Shown here: positions 1 through 8,162 of the stretch, piece by piece
Layout: each line of letters starts with the position of its first letter
Numbering within the stretch: position 1 is the stretch's first letter
Made by a program: the position numbers and the translations under genes
Notes under the pieces: model-generated
Seen by the model: the letters and a program-made list of their open reading frames with translations, nothing else
Told to the model about the DNA's origin: nothing
Database searches by the model: none
Source: a virus
Virus record (IMG/VR): IMGVR_UViG_3300031841_004496
Span: 1 to 25,711 of that record
Direction: 5' to 3' (one strand)
Length of the DNA: 25,711 bases

Positions 1-87
1 GTGGAAGAATTCATGAAAATCGTGGTAGATACCTACTATTCCATGGTGGATGACGCGTTTATCGCAACTACAAAACTGACCTTGTGA
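1..87 (+). CDS. 3' end of an unidentified gene (partial)
   Basis: The first reading frame is open from base 1 to a TGA at 85-87 and gives 28 residues ending IATTKLTL. The other two plus frames close early, so this is most simply the C-terminus of a gene that starts before the window. An internal ATG at 13 would give only 24 residues. The neighbours downstream (pyrophosphatase, gp62-like) suggest a replication or nucleotide-metabolism gene. The fragment is too short to recognise, and no product is assigned. Confidence 0.45.
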   Translation: MEEFMKIVVDTYYSMVDDAFIATTKLTL

Positions 88-156
88 GGTCAAGACCCAG
101 AGAAAAAATTTTTTTGCAAAAATTTGATGAAATTACTATTAGGGTTTTAGACTGTC

Positions 157-678
157 ATGAATTTAGTAGAGCGAATACCAATAGGGAGTAAGTTCCCAGA
201 AAAAATTAATTGTATTATTGAAATACCTAAGGGTACTAGCGCAAAATATGAGTATAATGAAGAGTTGGATATATTTCAGCTCGCGAGATGTCTGTATAGT
301 TCGATGATATATACAGCATCGTATGGTTTTATACCTCAAACACATGCTCTTGATAATGACCCGCTAGATATTGTTGTGTATAATAATATACCTATACAAA
401 CAGGTACGTTAATTGAAGTTACACCTATCGCGACAATAGATATGACTGACAATGGAGATAAAGATTACAAAGTTGTGGCTGTTCCATGTAGCCATGTAAA
501 AGAATACCGTACCTTAAAAGATCTCGAACCACATTGGGTGAGTACAACTCTTAACTTCTTTTCTCATTACAAAGACTTAGAAGATAAGGTCGTAGAGATC
601 GGTGGTTGGTTGTCGAAATCTCGTACTAAGAAAATAATTACTGAAGCCCACGAAAGATATAATGCCAAAACCAATTAA
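157..678 (+). CDS. ppa: Inorganic pyrophosphatase, family I (soluble)
   Basis: It hydrolyses pyrophosphate to two phosphates in the cytoplasm, pulling forward PPi-releasing reactions such as DNA polymerisation and phosphoribosyl transfer. The family signature DNDPLD is at residues 66-71, with the three metal-binding Asp at 66, 68 and 71. Other active-site residues line up with E. coli PPase: E22, K30, E32, R44, Y56, D98, D103 and K105, plus an HYKDLE segment near residue 136. At 173 residues it is close to the normal bacterial length of about 175. It appears intact and catalytically competent. Its end overlaps the gp62-like gene by 17 bases, so the two are probably co-expressed. A pyrophosphatase gene is uncommon in T4-like phages. 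The family call is secure; its benefit to the phage is inferred. Confidence 0.93.
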   Translation: MNLVERIPIGSKFPEKINCIIEIPKGTSAKYEYNEELDIFQLARCLYSSMIYTASYGFIPQTHALDNDPLDIVVYNNIPIQTGTLIEVTPIATIDMTDNGDKDYKVVAVPCSHVKEYRTLKDLEPHWVSTTLNFFSHYKDLEDKVVEIGGWLSKSRTKKIITEAHERYNAKTN

Positions 679-1045
679 CAATGTTTTCGATCTTATTAAT
701 AACATTGCTTTTGATAGTAAGCCTGTTGATATTAATATTGCCGATAGCGGACTTTACTCTCCGTATATTACGAACAGGTATCTTACTCATATTAATCCTC
801 AAATTACTCTTCTTGTTAACAACACCGTCAACAAATATGGTATTGCGTTTAATTCCTTAGATCATTATAAGTTCATGTTCAACTTAATACCTAAGACAAA
901 GCGCAAATTTATTCGTTATATAAAGAAGAGAAAAGCAGACAAAAAGGAATGCGAACTGTTATCCAAACGATATGAATTATCTGAAAGAGAAATAAATTTG
1001 TATTCAGAAACATTTGATGTAAATATAAAAAAGTATGAACAGTAA
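662..1045 (+). CDS. gp62: Clamp-loader small subunit, T4 gp62-like
   Basis: In T4, gp62 is the single small subunit that joins four gp44 ATPase subunits to load the gp45 sliding clamp onto DNA. This 127-residue protein shows the family's pattern: an N-terminal FDLINNIAF segment, then YSPYITNRYLTH around residues 32-43 (T4-type 'NPFIVNRALS'), a short Asn-rich stretch, an LDHYKFMFNLIPKTKRKF segment near 66-83, and a basic helical C-terminus. It is shorter than T4 gp62 (187 residues), like the gp62 proteins of cyanophages. The start overlaps the pyrophosphatase gene by 17 bases and its stop overlaps the next gene by 11. gp44 and gp45 are not in the window. The match is by remembered pattern and is less certain than the structural genes. 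Confidence 0.7.
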   Translation: MPKPINNVFDLINNIAFDSKPVDINIADSGLYSPYITNRYLTHINPQITLLVNNTVNKYGIAFNSLDHYKFMFNLIPKTKRKFIRYIKKRKADKKECELLSKRYELSEREINLYSETFDVNIKKYEQ

Positions 1046-1517
1046 GCAACAAAAAGCATATGACGCGCAGTTAGATAAAATGGATCTAACTGACAGTCAA
1101 AGAGATGCATTTGATCACTCCACTAAGCGAAGCTTGGTTGATCTAGATACATACCAAAACACGGATCATTTTAGTTTACACGGCTATAAGTTGAGTAAAG
1201 TTATGGATGATATTGTCTTAGCGCAATATGCTGATTTGGCTGACGACGGACAGACAATCGAACGTAACGGAATATATATTCCTCTATCACAAGTACAGCG
1301 CACATGGCGAATCGCTCGAGTAATTCTTGCAGGCCCGGGTTGTAAGTATAGTGGGGTTGGAGATATTGTTTGTTTTCCTGACGACAAGGGAGTTAAAGTA
1401 GATAATATTACAGTTGCTGGTTATGAAGCCCCTCTCCGCAATTGTTTGTTTCTAAGTGAACAAAGATTCTTTGGTGTATGTGAGCAAGTAGATCAAGATG
1501 ATAGTAGGACTGAGTAA
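1035..1517 (+). CDS. GroES-like co-chaperonin (gp31 functional class)
   Basis: Residues 50-150 follow the GroES fold order: a first strand (YKLSKVMDDIVLAQY), a variable segment at the position of the mobile loop (about 66-78), the NGIYIPLSQ turn, RTWRIARVILAGPG at 89-102 (GroES 'TRGEVLAVGNG'), VGDIVCFPDDKGVKV at 108-122 (GroES 'VGDIVIFNDGYGVKS'), and a final LSEQRFFGVCE strand at 140-150. T4 gp31 replaces host GroES so that GroEL can fold the large capsid protein gp23, and this protein probably does the same for the gp23 in this window. It has about 45 extra charged N-terminal residues not found in GroES or gp31 (111 residues). It overlaps both neighbours (11 bases upstream, 20 downstream). 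Confidence 0.8.
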   Translation: MNSKQQKAYDAQLDKMDLTDSQRDAFDHSTKRSLVDLDTYQNTDHFSLHGYKLSKVMDDIVLAQYADLADDGQTIERNGIYIPLSQVQRTWRIARVILAGPGCKYSGVGDIVCFPDDKGVKVDNITVAGYEAPLRNCLFLSEQRFFGVCEQVDQDDSRTE

Positions 1518-1875
1518 CTTAAAAAGCATACTGCTTGATAAAGTATGTGAAGTAAAGTTTGCTCGAAGAAATCCAAAACCCGGGCGACCTTCTACTAGAA
1601 GAATGTTGTGTACTAACAATGTACAGCTTCTCAACTCAGTAGAGGGTCGCACAGTTTTAAATTATAGACCACCACGTCAAGCTCCTAAATATAACCCCAA
1701 TCAAGAAAACTTAATTATTACATGGGACATATTGATGCAAGGCTTTCGTACAATAAATTGCGATACAGTAGATCTTATATCTACTTTAGACGCAGATGAG
1801 ACATTTTGGACGTACCTGTCTCAAAATATTGCACCAATGTCTGCAGAAGAAAAAATGAACTTCATGAATGTATGA
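1498..1875 (+). CDS. DUF2693-like small protein (predicted SH3-like fold)
   Basis: A 125-residue protein with a pattern seen in small T4-like phage proteins of the DUF2693 type: a CEVKFARR strand near residue 17, the RRMLCTNN motif near 34-41, then ITWDILMQGFRTINCDTV near 74-91 (typical form V-W-D-x(4)-GWR-x-F-x-x-D-x-V). These proteins are predicted beta-barrels of unknown function found in the replication and early regions of T4-like genomes. The start codon lies 20 bases inside the co-chaperonin gene and the stop overlaps the next gene as ATGA, so it is translationally coupled on both sides. The family assignment comes from motif recall only. Confidence 0.55.
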   Translation: MIVGLSNLKSILLDKVCEVKFARRNPKPGRPSTRRMLCTNNVQLLNSVEGRTVLNYRPPRQAPKYNPNQENLIITWDILMQGFRTINCDTVDLISTLDADETFWTYLSQNIAPMSAEEKMNFMNV

Positions 1876-2198
1876 CCCACGACTTAGTTGAAAAAACCTT
1901 AAAATCTTTATTACAAAGCGAAGTAAAGATTATTTCTAGAAAGCGAGTATTAGGTACTGGCACGATACTTTTGTACGAACTAAAAGACTTTAATATTAAG
2001 CTGCATTTTAGTAACGGTAAAAAGGTTGAAATCTTGTATCCGTTTGATATCGTAAAAAAGAAAAAGTTTGTATATTTTGACTATAGCTTGTCTCATATTC
2101 ACCAAGACGATATTATACAAAAAGTACGAACTCAAAACATGGTTAAAAATCCTCGAAACAAATATTATGACTTGCTTCTCTCTATAGAACAGCTATAA
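1872..2198 (+). CDS. Hypothetical protein, 108 residues
   Basis: The chosen start is the ATG at 1872, which overlaps the previous stop codon as ATGA. A longer reading from 1806 would overlap the upstream gene by 70 bases for no gain. The protein is basic and rich in Lys and Ile, with alternating hydrophobic strands (ILLYELKDFNIKLHFSN, then KKVEILYPF) suggesting a small alpha/beta or beta domain. No cysteine, signal peptide or membrane segment is evident. The compact gene packing argues that it is real. I do not recognise the family. It ends 8 bases before the helicase start. Confidence 0.6.
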   Translation: MTHDLVEKTLKSLLQSEVKIISRKRVLGTGTILLYELKDFNIKLHFSNGKKVEILYPFDIVKKKKFVYFDYSLSHIHQDDIIQKVRTQNMVKNPRNKYYDLLLSIEQL

Positions 2199-2206
2199 TA
2201 TTAGTC

Positions 2207-3847
2207 ATGGGATTAAAATATTTTCCTAAAGGCTTCAAGCCTTCCTCAACTCAGCAGTATGCTATTCCTAATATTGTCGATGCATTTAAAGACAATAAGT
2301 TTGTAGTTATACAAGGACCGACTGGGTGTGGGAAGAGTTTTATCGCTAAGACTATTGCTAATAGTCTCAATAAACCACCTGCACGTCTTACTAAACTAAT
2401 TCATAACTATTCTGCTTTTGAAACTAGCTGGGAAAATAATCGTAGAGTGTATGAGTACGCAGATGATTTTAATGGTAGTAAGCGATACGGTACTTCTATT
2501 CTTACTACAACCAAAGCCCTACAAGATCAGTACATAAGAGATTTTGATGATGTAAAACCTCTTAAAGGTAAAGGTAGCTATATTTGTAATATAGATGACC
2601 GCAGTACTGCTGATTCGGCTCCATGTGCTTTTAGCTCTAAACTGAAAAAGGAATGTTGGGATTGTAATCGATGTGATTATTATGAGTCTAGAAATAAATC
2701 TATTGCCGCCAAGATTAGTATTGAAAACTATTCGAGCTTTTTTCACAAACCAGATCATCTAAAAAACAGACAACTTATAGTATGTGATGAAGCATCGGAA
2801 TTAGAAAACGTTATTGTTAGTCGTTACAGTTGTAGTATTGAATGTGGTAAGCTGAACAAGTACGGCTTTAGTTTACCGTATAGCACAAATCGAAAACGGT
2901 TTTACGATAATCTATGTACATTATACTCTAACCTGGAAGCAAGGTATATAGAGCTTTTGCGCATGCTAGATAAGCATCAAGATACTATTAGTGAAGATCG
3001 AAAGAAAGAGTTCAAATTTATTACCGACTTAAAAGGAGACTTAAGCTTAATCGTTGATACATGGAGTCAATCTGAATATATTATTCACTCTATCTACGAA
3101 CGTAATAAAAAATATATTAAACTAATTCCTAAAAAGATAGACAATCTAGCGCAGCATTTGTTTCAGTATGCTGATAAAGTATTGTTAATGTCAGCTACGT
3201 TTGTTGATTACAAAAGCTTTATGAGAGGGTTAGGTGTACCTGAACATGAGTACAAATATATAGACCTACCTTCAACATTCGACCCAAAAAAATCTCCTAT
3301 CTTATTTGGTAACTTTCATTTATCAAAAAAGAACTTAGAGAATAGTTTTCCTAAAATTGTCGGATGTGTCAAAGAAATATTACAAGAGCATAAAAACGAT
3401 AAAGGGTTGATACATACTCAATCTAATAAGATTACTAATATGCTCAAAGATAATATTAGATCAAAGCGCATTTTATATCGTATTCGAGGAGATAAAGATA
3501 ATATAGATATACTAAACGAACATCTCAATACAGATGCACCCACAGTTTTAGCGAGCCCGTCTATGAGCTTTGGTGTTGATCTAAAAGGAGACGCAGCTCG
3601 GTTTTGTATTATTATTAAATGTCCATGGCCTGATCTTGGAGACGTTCGTATTAAGGAAATGTCAAAGAATAACTATAGGTGGTACTCTAATAAGATGTTT
3701 ACTACGTTTATTCAGCAATGTGGTCGATGTACAAGAAACGAGAATGATGCTAGTATAACCTATGTATTAGATGCAGGCGGTATTAGAAAACTAGTTCCAG
3801 ACTATCTTAATTTATTGCCAAAATATTTTATAGACCGGTTTGTTTAA
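2207..3847 (+). CDS. DinG/XPD-type superfamily 2 helicase with a Cys cluster
   Basis: A predicted ATP-driven DNA helicase of 546 residues. Motif I is GPTGCGKS at 37-44, motif Ia is TTTKALQDQY at 100-109, and motif II is VCDEAS at 192-197 (a DEAH-box variant). Motif III is the LLMSATF segment near residue 327. A FGVDLKGD segment is motif V, and motif VI is QQCGRCTR at 503-510. Between motifs Ia and II lie five cysteines (127, 140, 150, 153, 156), the place where XPD, DinG and FancJ helicases carry a 4Fe-4S cluster. In that family the cluster domain acts in strand separation. It lies in a run of replication-type genes, so a role in replication or recombination is likely. UvsW was considered, but UvsW lacks such a cysteine insertion. 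Confidence 0.8.
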   Translation: MGLKYFPKGFKPSSTQQYAIPNIVDAFKDNKFVVIQGPTGCGKSFIAKTIANSLNKPPARLTKLIHNYSAFETSWENNRRVYEYADDFNGSKRYGTSILTTTKALQDQYIRDFDDVKPLKGKGSYICNIDDRSTADSAPCAFSSKLKKECWDCNRCDYYESRNKSIAAKISIENYSSFFHKPDHLKNRQLIVCDEASELENVIVSRYSCSIECGKLNKYGFSLPYSTNRKRFYDNLCTLYSNLEARYIELLRMLDKHQDTISEDRKKEFKFITDLKGDLSLIVDTWSQSEYIIHSIYERNKKYIKLIPKKIDNLAQHLFQYADKVLLMSATFVDYKSFMRGLGVPEHEYKYIDLPSTFDPKKSPILFGNFHLSKKNLENSFPKIVGCVKEILQEHKNDKGLIHTQSNKITNMLKDNIRSKRILYRIRGDKDNIDILNEHLNTDAPTVLASPSMSFGVDLKGDAARFCIIIKCPWPDLGDVRIKEMSKNNYRWYSNKMFTTFIQQCGRCTRNENDASITYVLDAGGIRKLVPDYLNLLPKYFIDRFV

Positions 3848-3853
3848 TAAATA
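3845..3853 (+). promoter_or_regulatory. Late-promoter-like box before gp15
   Basis: TAATAAATA resembles the T4 late promoter core TATAAATA. It overlaps the stop codon of the helicase gene and ends 6 bases before the gp15 start codon. It marks the switch from the replication genes to the virion genes. No Shine-Dalgarno sequence lies between it and the ATG. Confidence 0.5.
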
Positions 3854-3859
3854 TTTATA

Positions 3860-4543
3860 ATGAAAAATCAATACTATGGTTTTGAGCTGAAAGATATGAT
3901 AAGGCAGTTTATTACTGCCTTTAATAGTATTGTAATAAACAGGTATAATAAAAGTAAAACTGTTGTTGATCAGCTCAAGGTTGGTTTTTATTATGGACCG
4001 AAGGAAAGAGCACTTCATGATGTAGTAAATAAGGCAGGTTCTTTAAAATTACCGGTTGTCGCTGTGCACTATACATCTATTAATCGAGACCCAGATAGAG
4101 TCTTTAATAAGATACCGGGTTTTTATTTTAGTAAAGCACCAACAGTAAGTGCAGGAGCTCTTAATTCTGATCATTTAAAAACTCCGCTACCAGTTAATGT
4201 AGGTATCAACATGTCTATTATGACGAAATTTCAAACAGACATGGATCAAATTATTAGTAATTTTGCTCCGTATAATAATCCATATATTATAATGAGCTGG
4301 ATTATACCTACATCCCAAAATCTAGCTAGTAATTATGAAATTAGATCTGAGGTATTATGGTCAGGAGATATAAGTTTAGACTATCCAATTGAAGTATCTG
4401 GTACTCAACCTGCAAGAGTTATTGCTAACACAAGCTTTACAATTAAAGGCTGGTTGTTTAAAGGTCCTGCAGCAGAAGATACAAAGAATATTTTCACAAT
4501 AGATCAAAAATTCGTCCCTGTAAGTGGGTTTGATTATGAGTAA
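3860..4543 (+). CDS. gp15: Proximal tail sheath stabiliser / tail terminator, gp15-like
   Basis: In T4, a gp15 hexamer caps the finished tail tube and sheath and provides the surface that binds the head. This 227-residue protein matches the T4 gp15 plan: an N-terminal YYGFELKDMIRQFITAF helix followed by a strand IVINRYN, then KVGFYYGPKERAL near residues 40-52 (T4 'RVPITYASKEHFM'), a VGINMSIMTKFQTDMDQI segment near 113-130 (T4 'IYELSIFTRYEDDMFQI'), then NFAPYNNPYI. It ends with a SFTIKGWLF strand near 193-201 (T4 'TFEVNGWMY'). T4 gp15 has 272 residues; the difference is mainly at the C-terminus. It is the first gene of the structural block and overlaps the next gene by 8 bases. Confidence 0.85.
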   Translation: MKNQYYGFELKDMIRQFITAFNSIVINRYNKSKTVVDQLKVGFYYGPKERALHDVVNKAGSLKLPVVAVHYTSINRDPDRVFNKIPGFYFSKAPTVSAGALNSDHLKTPLPVNVGINMSIMTKFQTDMDQIISNFAPYNNPYIIMSWIIPTSQNLASNYEIRSEVLWSGDISLDYPIEVSGTQPARVIANTSFTIKGWLFKGPAAEDTKNIFTIDQKFVPVSGFDYE

Positions 4544-5012
4544 ATTTATAAAATATAATAGTACGTTAACTAATGTTACGTCGTTTAGTGCCAACTTTGA
4601 TACGAGAGAGTTATCTGCACGACCCGAGTTTTCAAATGACAATACATATACAACTCTTACATGTGGCTATTCTGGTAGTAGGACGTTTACTGGGTATGGA
4701 TTTGATTCAGTAGAGGGTGTGCTCTTAAGTGCAACGAACAATGCTTTGGTATTTACAAGCGCAGCGAGTGGTGATTTTGTTAACTGGCCGGTCTCTGGAT
4801 TTACGTCAATTTCTTCCTTATGTGACGGTGCGACGTTAGATCCTGCACTTTCAGGACTGCTTTTTAGCGACTTTACCCTAAATAACTATAATAGTATGAC
4901 TGTAAATTTCCCAACGTTAACAGCAACAGGATCCATTGATGTTATTGCATTAAATGCTGCTGGTTATGGGAGTTTAGTGAAAGACATAAACACAACAATA
5001 ACAATTAACTAA
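4536..5012 (+). CDS. Predicted virion protein, possible IPT/TIG-like domain
   Basis: The ATG at 4536, 8 bases inside gp15, is preferred to the GTG at 4524; it gives 158 residues. The protein is rich in Ser, Thr, Asn and Gly with alternating beta strands and almost no charge, typical of phage surface or decoration domains. From about residue 39 the order TTLTCGYSGSRTFTGYGF, then VEGVLLS, and later SMTVNFPTLTATGSIDVIAL resembles an immunoglobulin-like IPT/TIG domain ('GxGF...GV...V.F....TG..DV'). That resemblance is weak evidence and was judged by eye. It sits between gp15 and the portal gene, so a role in the neck or on the head surface is plausible. No T4 equivalent is recognised. Confidence 0.6.
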   Translation: MSKFIKYNSTLTNVTSFSANFDTRELSARPEFSNDNTYTTLTCGYSGSRTFTGYGFDSVEGVLLSATNNALVFTSAASGDFVNWPVSGFTSISSLCDGATLDPALSGLLFSDFTLNNYNSMTVNFPTLTATGSIDVIALNAAGYGSLVKDINTTITIN

Positions 5013-5013
5013 T

Positions 5014-6801
5014 ATGGCAGACGACGGAAAAAAAGGAACATTTGGTAGAAATTTACAAAAGTTTATTTCAAATAACTTACCGTATAGATCACCTGCGGCT
5101 ATTATTGATGATGTAGCAGCTGAGAATCCAAAGTTCAAAGAATTTTATAAAGCAGGAACGGTACGTAAAGAGTTACTAGCTCAACACTCTGTAATCGCCC
5201 CTAAGCTCCCTGAAGGTTCTCATCCTGTAGGCTCCTTCCTTGCTGATAAAGCATACAATGAGTTAATGTATGCGACTCTAGACGTAGATAAGTATCGTAG
5301 AGTTAGAGATTATCGTACAATGGCACAATTTGCTGAAGTAGCAGATGCGTTAGATGAAATTTGTGATGAGTTCTTAAATGAAGATGAGCATGGTAACATG
5401 ATTACACTTGCTATGCGAAACGTTGTAGGAGATTTCGACCCATTAGTAAGTAAGCAATTACACTCAGAATTTGATAAATTTATTAATCTTTTTGATCTAA
5501 AAGAAAATGCATGGGAGTATATTCGTAACTTGTTAGTAGATGGTGAATTATATTTTGAAAATATTGTTCATGAGAAACATCTTAAAGAAGGTATACTAGG
5601 TGTTATAAATGTACCAGTACAAGCAATAGACCCTGTTTATGATAATTATCAGAATATGCATGTTAAAGCGTATTTGCTTCGTAAGATGAAACATCATAAA
5701 GAAGCTGACGATAGTCAAGATGTATACGCTGCATCTCAAGATAAAGATTTTATACCAATGGAAAAGAACCAGGTTACGTATATTAACTCTGGTACTTGGA
5801 ACGAAAATAAAACATTTAGAATACCATTTATTGAAAATGCAAGACGAGCTTACAGACAGTTATCTTTAATTGAAGACTCAATTATTATATATCGTTTAGT
5901 AAGAGCACCAGAAAGGTTGGTTTTTAATGTTGATGTAGGTAACATGAGCCCACCTAAAGCAGAAGGCTATATTCGTAAGCTTATGCAGAATTATTGGAGC
6001 AAAAAGGCGTTTAGTCTTGATGGAGACAACAGAGTCAATTCTTTTAATCCTCAATCTATATTAGATGCTTATTGGTTTCCAAAAAGAGAAGGTAGTACAG
6101 GTACAGAAGTTAACACATTACCCGGTGGTCAAAATTTAGGTGAGTTGCAAGACTTAGTATACTTTGTTAAGAAGTTGTATAAAGCTCTTAAGGTGCCTAC
6201 TAATAGGGTAGATGTAGAAAATTCTCAATATAGTGCCGACGCTAATGTATTGCGCGAAGAGCTTAAGTTCGCAAATTTTATTGTTCGATTACAGCATCAG
6301 TTTGCTAAAGGATTAAAAGAGTCTTTTGTTACTCACTTAAAACTTAAAAACTTATGGCAACAATTTGAATTGAGAGAGAACTCGTTTGATTTACAATTTA
6401 CTCCACCGCGTAATTATTTTGAATTACGTAAACAACAAATACTTGATCTTAAAGTTAATAACTTTAACACTCTTACATCTAATGAATCTATCTCAAAAGG
6501 TTACAGCCAAAAAGAATATCTTGGTTGGACTGATGAACAGATTAAAGCTAATAGAGAGTGGTTACGTAAAGACGCCGCACTACAACATGAGTTGGAAGGT
6601 ATTCGTAGTGGTGGTGCCGATTGGGCAGCAGGTGGTGGAGCCGCTGGGCCCATGGGTGGTGGAGCACCAGCGGGACCTGGAGGAGAAGAAATGCCTCCTG
6701 ATATGGGTCCGGACGCAGCCCCAGATGCAGGAGGAGATGAAGCCCCTGCTCCCGAACCAGTACCTACTCCTGGTGGGGAAACTTCAGCGTTGCCGACATA
6801 A
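5014..6801 (+). CDS. gp20: Portal vertex protein, gp20
   Basis: The portal forms a dodecameric ring at one capsid vertex, nucleates prohead assembly, docks the terminase and later connects to the neck. The 595 residues show classic T4-type segments: MAQFAEVADALDEICDEF near residue 103, IEDSIIIYRLVRAPERLVF near 286, the conserved FNVDVGNM and KAEGYIRKLMQ segments, LPGGQNLGELQDLVYFVKKL near 369-388, and the ALKVPTNRV region. The C-terminal 55 or so residues are an unstructured tail rich in Gly, Ala and Pro, which T4 gp20 (524 residues) lacks. The start follows the previous stop by one base. It is followed immediately by gp13 rather than by the gp67/68 genes found next in T4. Confidence 0.95.
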   Translation: MADDGKKGTFGRNLQKFISNNLPYRSPAAIIDDVAAENPKFKEFYKAGTVRKELLAQHSVIAPKLPEGSHPVGSFLADKAYNELMYATLDVDKYRRVRDYRTMAQFAEVADALDEICDEFLNEDEHGNMITLAMRNVVGDFDPLVSKQLHSEFDKFINLFDLKENAWEYIRNLLVDGELYFENIVHEKHLKEGILGVINVPVQAIDPVYDNYQNMHVKAYLLRKMKHHKEADDSQDVYAASQDKDFIPMEKNQVTYINSGTWNENKTFRIPFIENARRAYRQLSLIEDSIIIYRLVRAPERLVFNVDVGNMSPPKAEGYIRKLMQNYWSKKAFSLDGDNRVNSFNPQSILDAYWFPKREGSTGTEVNTLPGGQNLGELQDLVYFVKKLYKALKVPTNRVDVENSQYSADANVLREELKFANFIVRLQHQFAKGLKESFVTHLKLKNLWQQFELRENSFDLQFTPPRNYFELRKQQILDLKVNNFNTLTSNESISKGYSQKEYLGWTDEQIKANREWLRKDAALQHELEGIRSGGADWAAGGGAAGPMGGGAPAGPGGEEMPPDMGPDAAPDAGGDEAPAPEPVPTPGGETSALPT

Positions 6802-6804
6802 ATA
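6797..6804 (+). promoter_or_regulatory. Late-promoter-like box before gp13
   Basis: CATAAATA differs from the T4 late core TATAAATA at one base. It overlaps the gp20 stop codon and ends 5 bases before the GTG start of gp13, with no ribosome binding site between. Confidence 0.4.
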
Positions 6805-6809
6805 ATTAT

Positions 6810-8162
6810 GTGGCAACAGATACCTGGTCAGATTCATATTTAAGTGCTGGTGGTTTAGTATATTCTACATATCTTGCAAATCAAGTTACTACCTACCAGC
6901 GACTCGCGGATAGAATATCGTATGCTCTTGGTTGGCCTATTGTTAATTTAGAGTTACACGGTAATCAGATATATACAAATATTGCACAATCTGTTGAATT
7001 CTTTAGTAAGTATGCAGGTTATACAGAAGAGCATTTAGTTTTCGATAGCGATAAGTATACGCGAGGCAAAGGCCTAGATATTGCTGAGCTATTAACTATT
7101 ACTCCAGAGTTAACAGCAACGTATGAATCTACAATTGAAGTAACAACAAGAACTACTACAGAGGTTGCTACTACTACGGCGAAAAGTTTTGACGCAGATA
7201 GTGAAGGTACGTTTATTTCTTTATTTGAATTCAACGTAGGGGATGCTGCCGTTGATCCATCTGAATATACATTTACAGTTACACTAGCAGATTCAAACGC
7301 TCAAGTATCAAAGGCATTAGTTATTGCTGTATCAGGAGATACCGGCAATAATCAGTCTGCTGATGTAAGCTTAACTCAATACGGTGATGTATTTACAACA
7401 TCGACTGAAATTTTTGAAGTAAGCTCTATCCCTGGATTATCTAGTGAGCAAGTTGCTGGAAGTTATACTAATGCTGTTTCAGTAGGTATCGTGTTAGGTA
7501 GTGAGATGACAAAAGCTGGTTCTGTAAATGCTAACAGAAACTCGGTTTCTACTGATGCAACCACTACTCAACAATTAACATCACAAAAACCAATTATTGG
7601 TAATTTTGATGACTTAACTAGACAAAAGCGAAAAGTTATAGATGTTTATAGTCACAATGAAGCTAGTAGTGATAGTTTAAATACTCTTTTTACAATTGAA
7701 CAAACATTAGCCCAGCAAACATATTTTAGTTATGCGATGGGTAACTACGGTTTTGATTTAGTTAGTTGGTATATCTTAAAACAATGGTTAGAGACACGTG
7801 AAAAAATGCTCTCGACAAAACGCTATTTTACATTTAATGAAAGAACTCAACATTTAAATTTAATACCAGAACCTAAAACTGGTGAGCGGTTTTACGGTTG
7901 TGTGAGTTGTTATGTAGAAAAACCTATTAGAGATATAATTAAAGAGCCATGGGTGTTTCAATATGCATTAGCTTTAACTAAAATTACATTAGGTCGAGTA
8001 CGTGGTAAGTTTGGTAATGCACAGTTGTTCGGAGGTACTAATTTAGATACATCTATTCTTCAAGAAGGTTTACAAGAAAAGAAGGAGCTTGAAGAGATGA
8101 TGACAACTGGTAGTTCTACTGGTTTCGGCGATGGCGCTCCTCCAATGTTTTTTGTTGGGTAA
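6810..8162 (+). CDS. gp13: Neck protein gp13-like, with a central insertion
   Basis: In T4, gp13 joins gp14 to build the neck that closes the filled head and accepts the tail. Both ends match T4 gp13: residues 38-74 contain YALGWPIVNLELHGNQIY (T4 'RLGAPIINVELTPDQIY'), and residues 380-450 contain EPWVFQYALALTKITLGRVR, an FGGTNLD turn and LQEGLQEKKELEEM, ending FFVG as T4 ends ILVG. T4 gp13 has 309 residues and this protein has 450. The excess is a Thr/Ser-rich, strand-forming block at about residues 105-265 that looks like an added beta-sandwich exposed on the neck. The start is GTG; the ATG two bases upstream is out of frame and soon stops. gp14 is not in the window. Confidence 0.82.
   Translation: MATDTWSDSYLSAGGLVYSTYLANQVTTYQRLADRISYALGWPIVNLELHGNQIYTNIAQSVEFFSKYAGYTEEHLVFDSDKYTRGKGLDIAELLTITPELTATYESTIEVTTRTTTEVATTTAKSFDADSEGTFISLFEFNVGDAAVDPSEYTFTVTLADSNAQVSKALVIAVSGDTGNNQSADVSLTQYGDVFTTSTEIFEVSSIPGLSSEQVAGSYTNAVSVGIVLGSEMTKAGSVNANRNSVSTDATTTQQLTSQKPIIGNFDDLTRQKRKVIDVYSHNEASSDSLNTLFTIEQTLAQQTYFSYAMGNYGFDLVSWYILKQWLETREKMLSTKRYFTFNERTQHLNLIPEPKTGERFYGCVSCYVEKPIRDIIKEPWVFQYALALTKITLGRVRGKFGNAQLFGGTNLDTSILQEGLQEKKELEEMMTTGSSTGFGDGAPPMFFVG

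Noticed and set aside
88-156. A-tract and T-tract region before the pyrophosphatase gene as a terminator or promoter
   Set aside because: AAAAAATTTTTTT has no GC stem, and no convincing -35/-10 pair is present.
1806-1871. Longer start for the 108-residue hypothetical protein
   Set aside because: It would overlap the upstream gene by 70 bases, whereas the ATGA overlap at 1872 is typical of this genome.
6386-6805. Plus-strand out-of-frame ORF of 139 codons at the end of gp20
   Set aside because: The gp20 frame continues through it with typical portal sequence. The alternative product is Leu-rich nonsense driven by codon bias.
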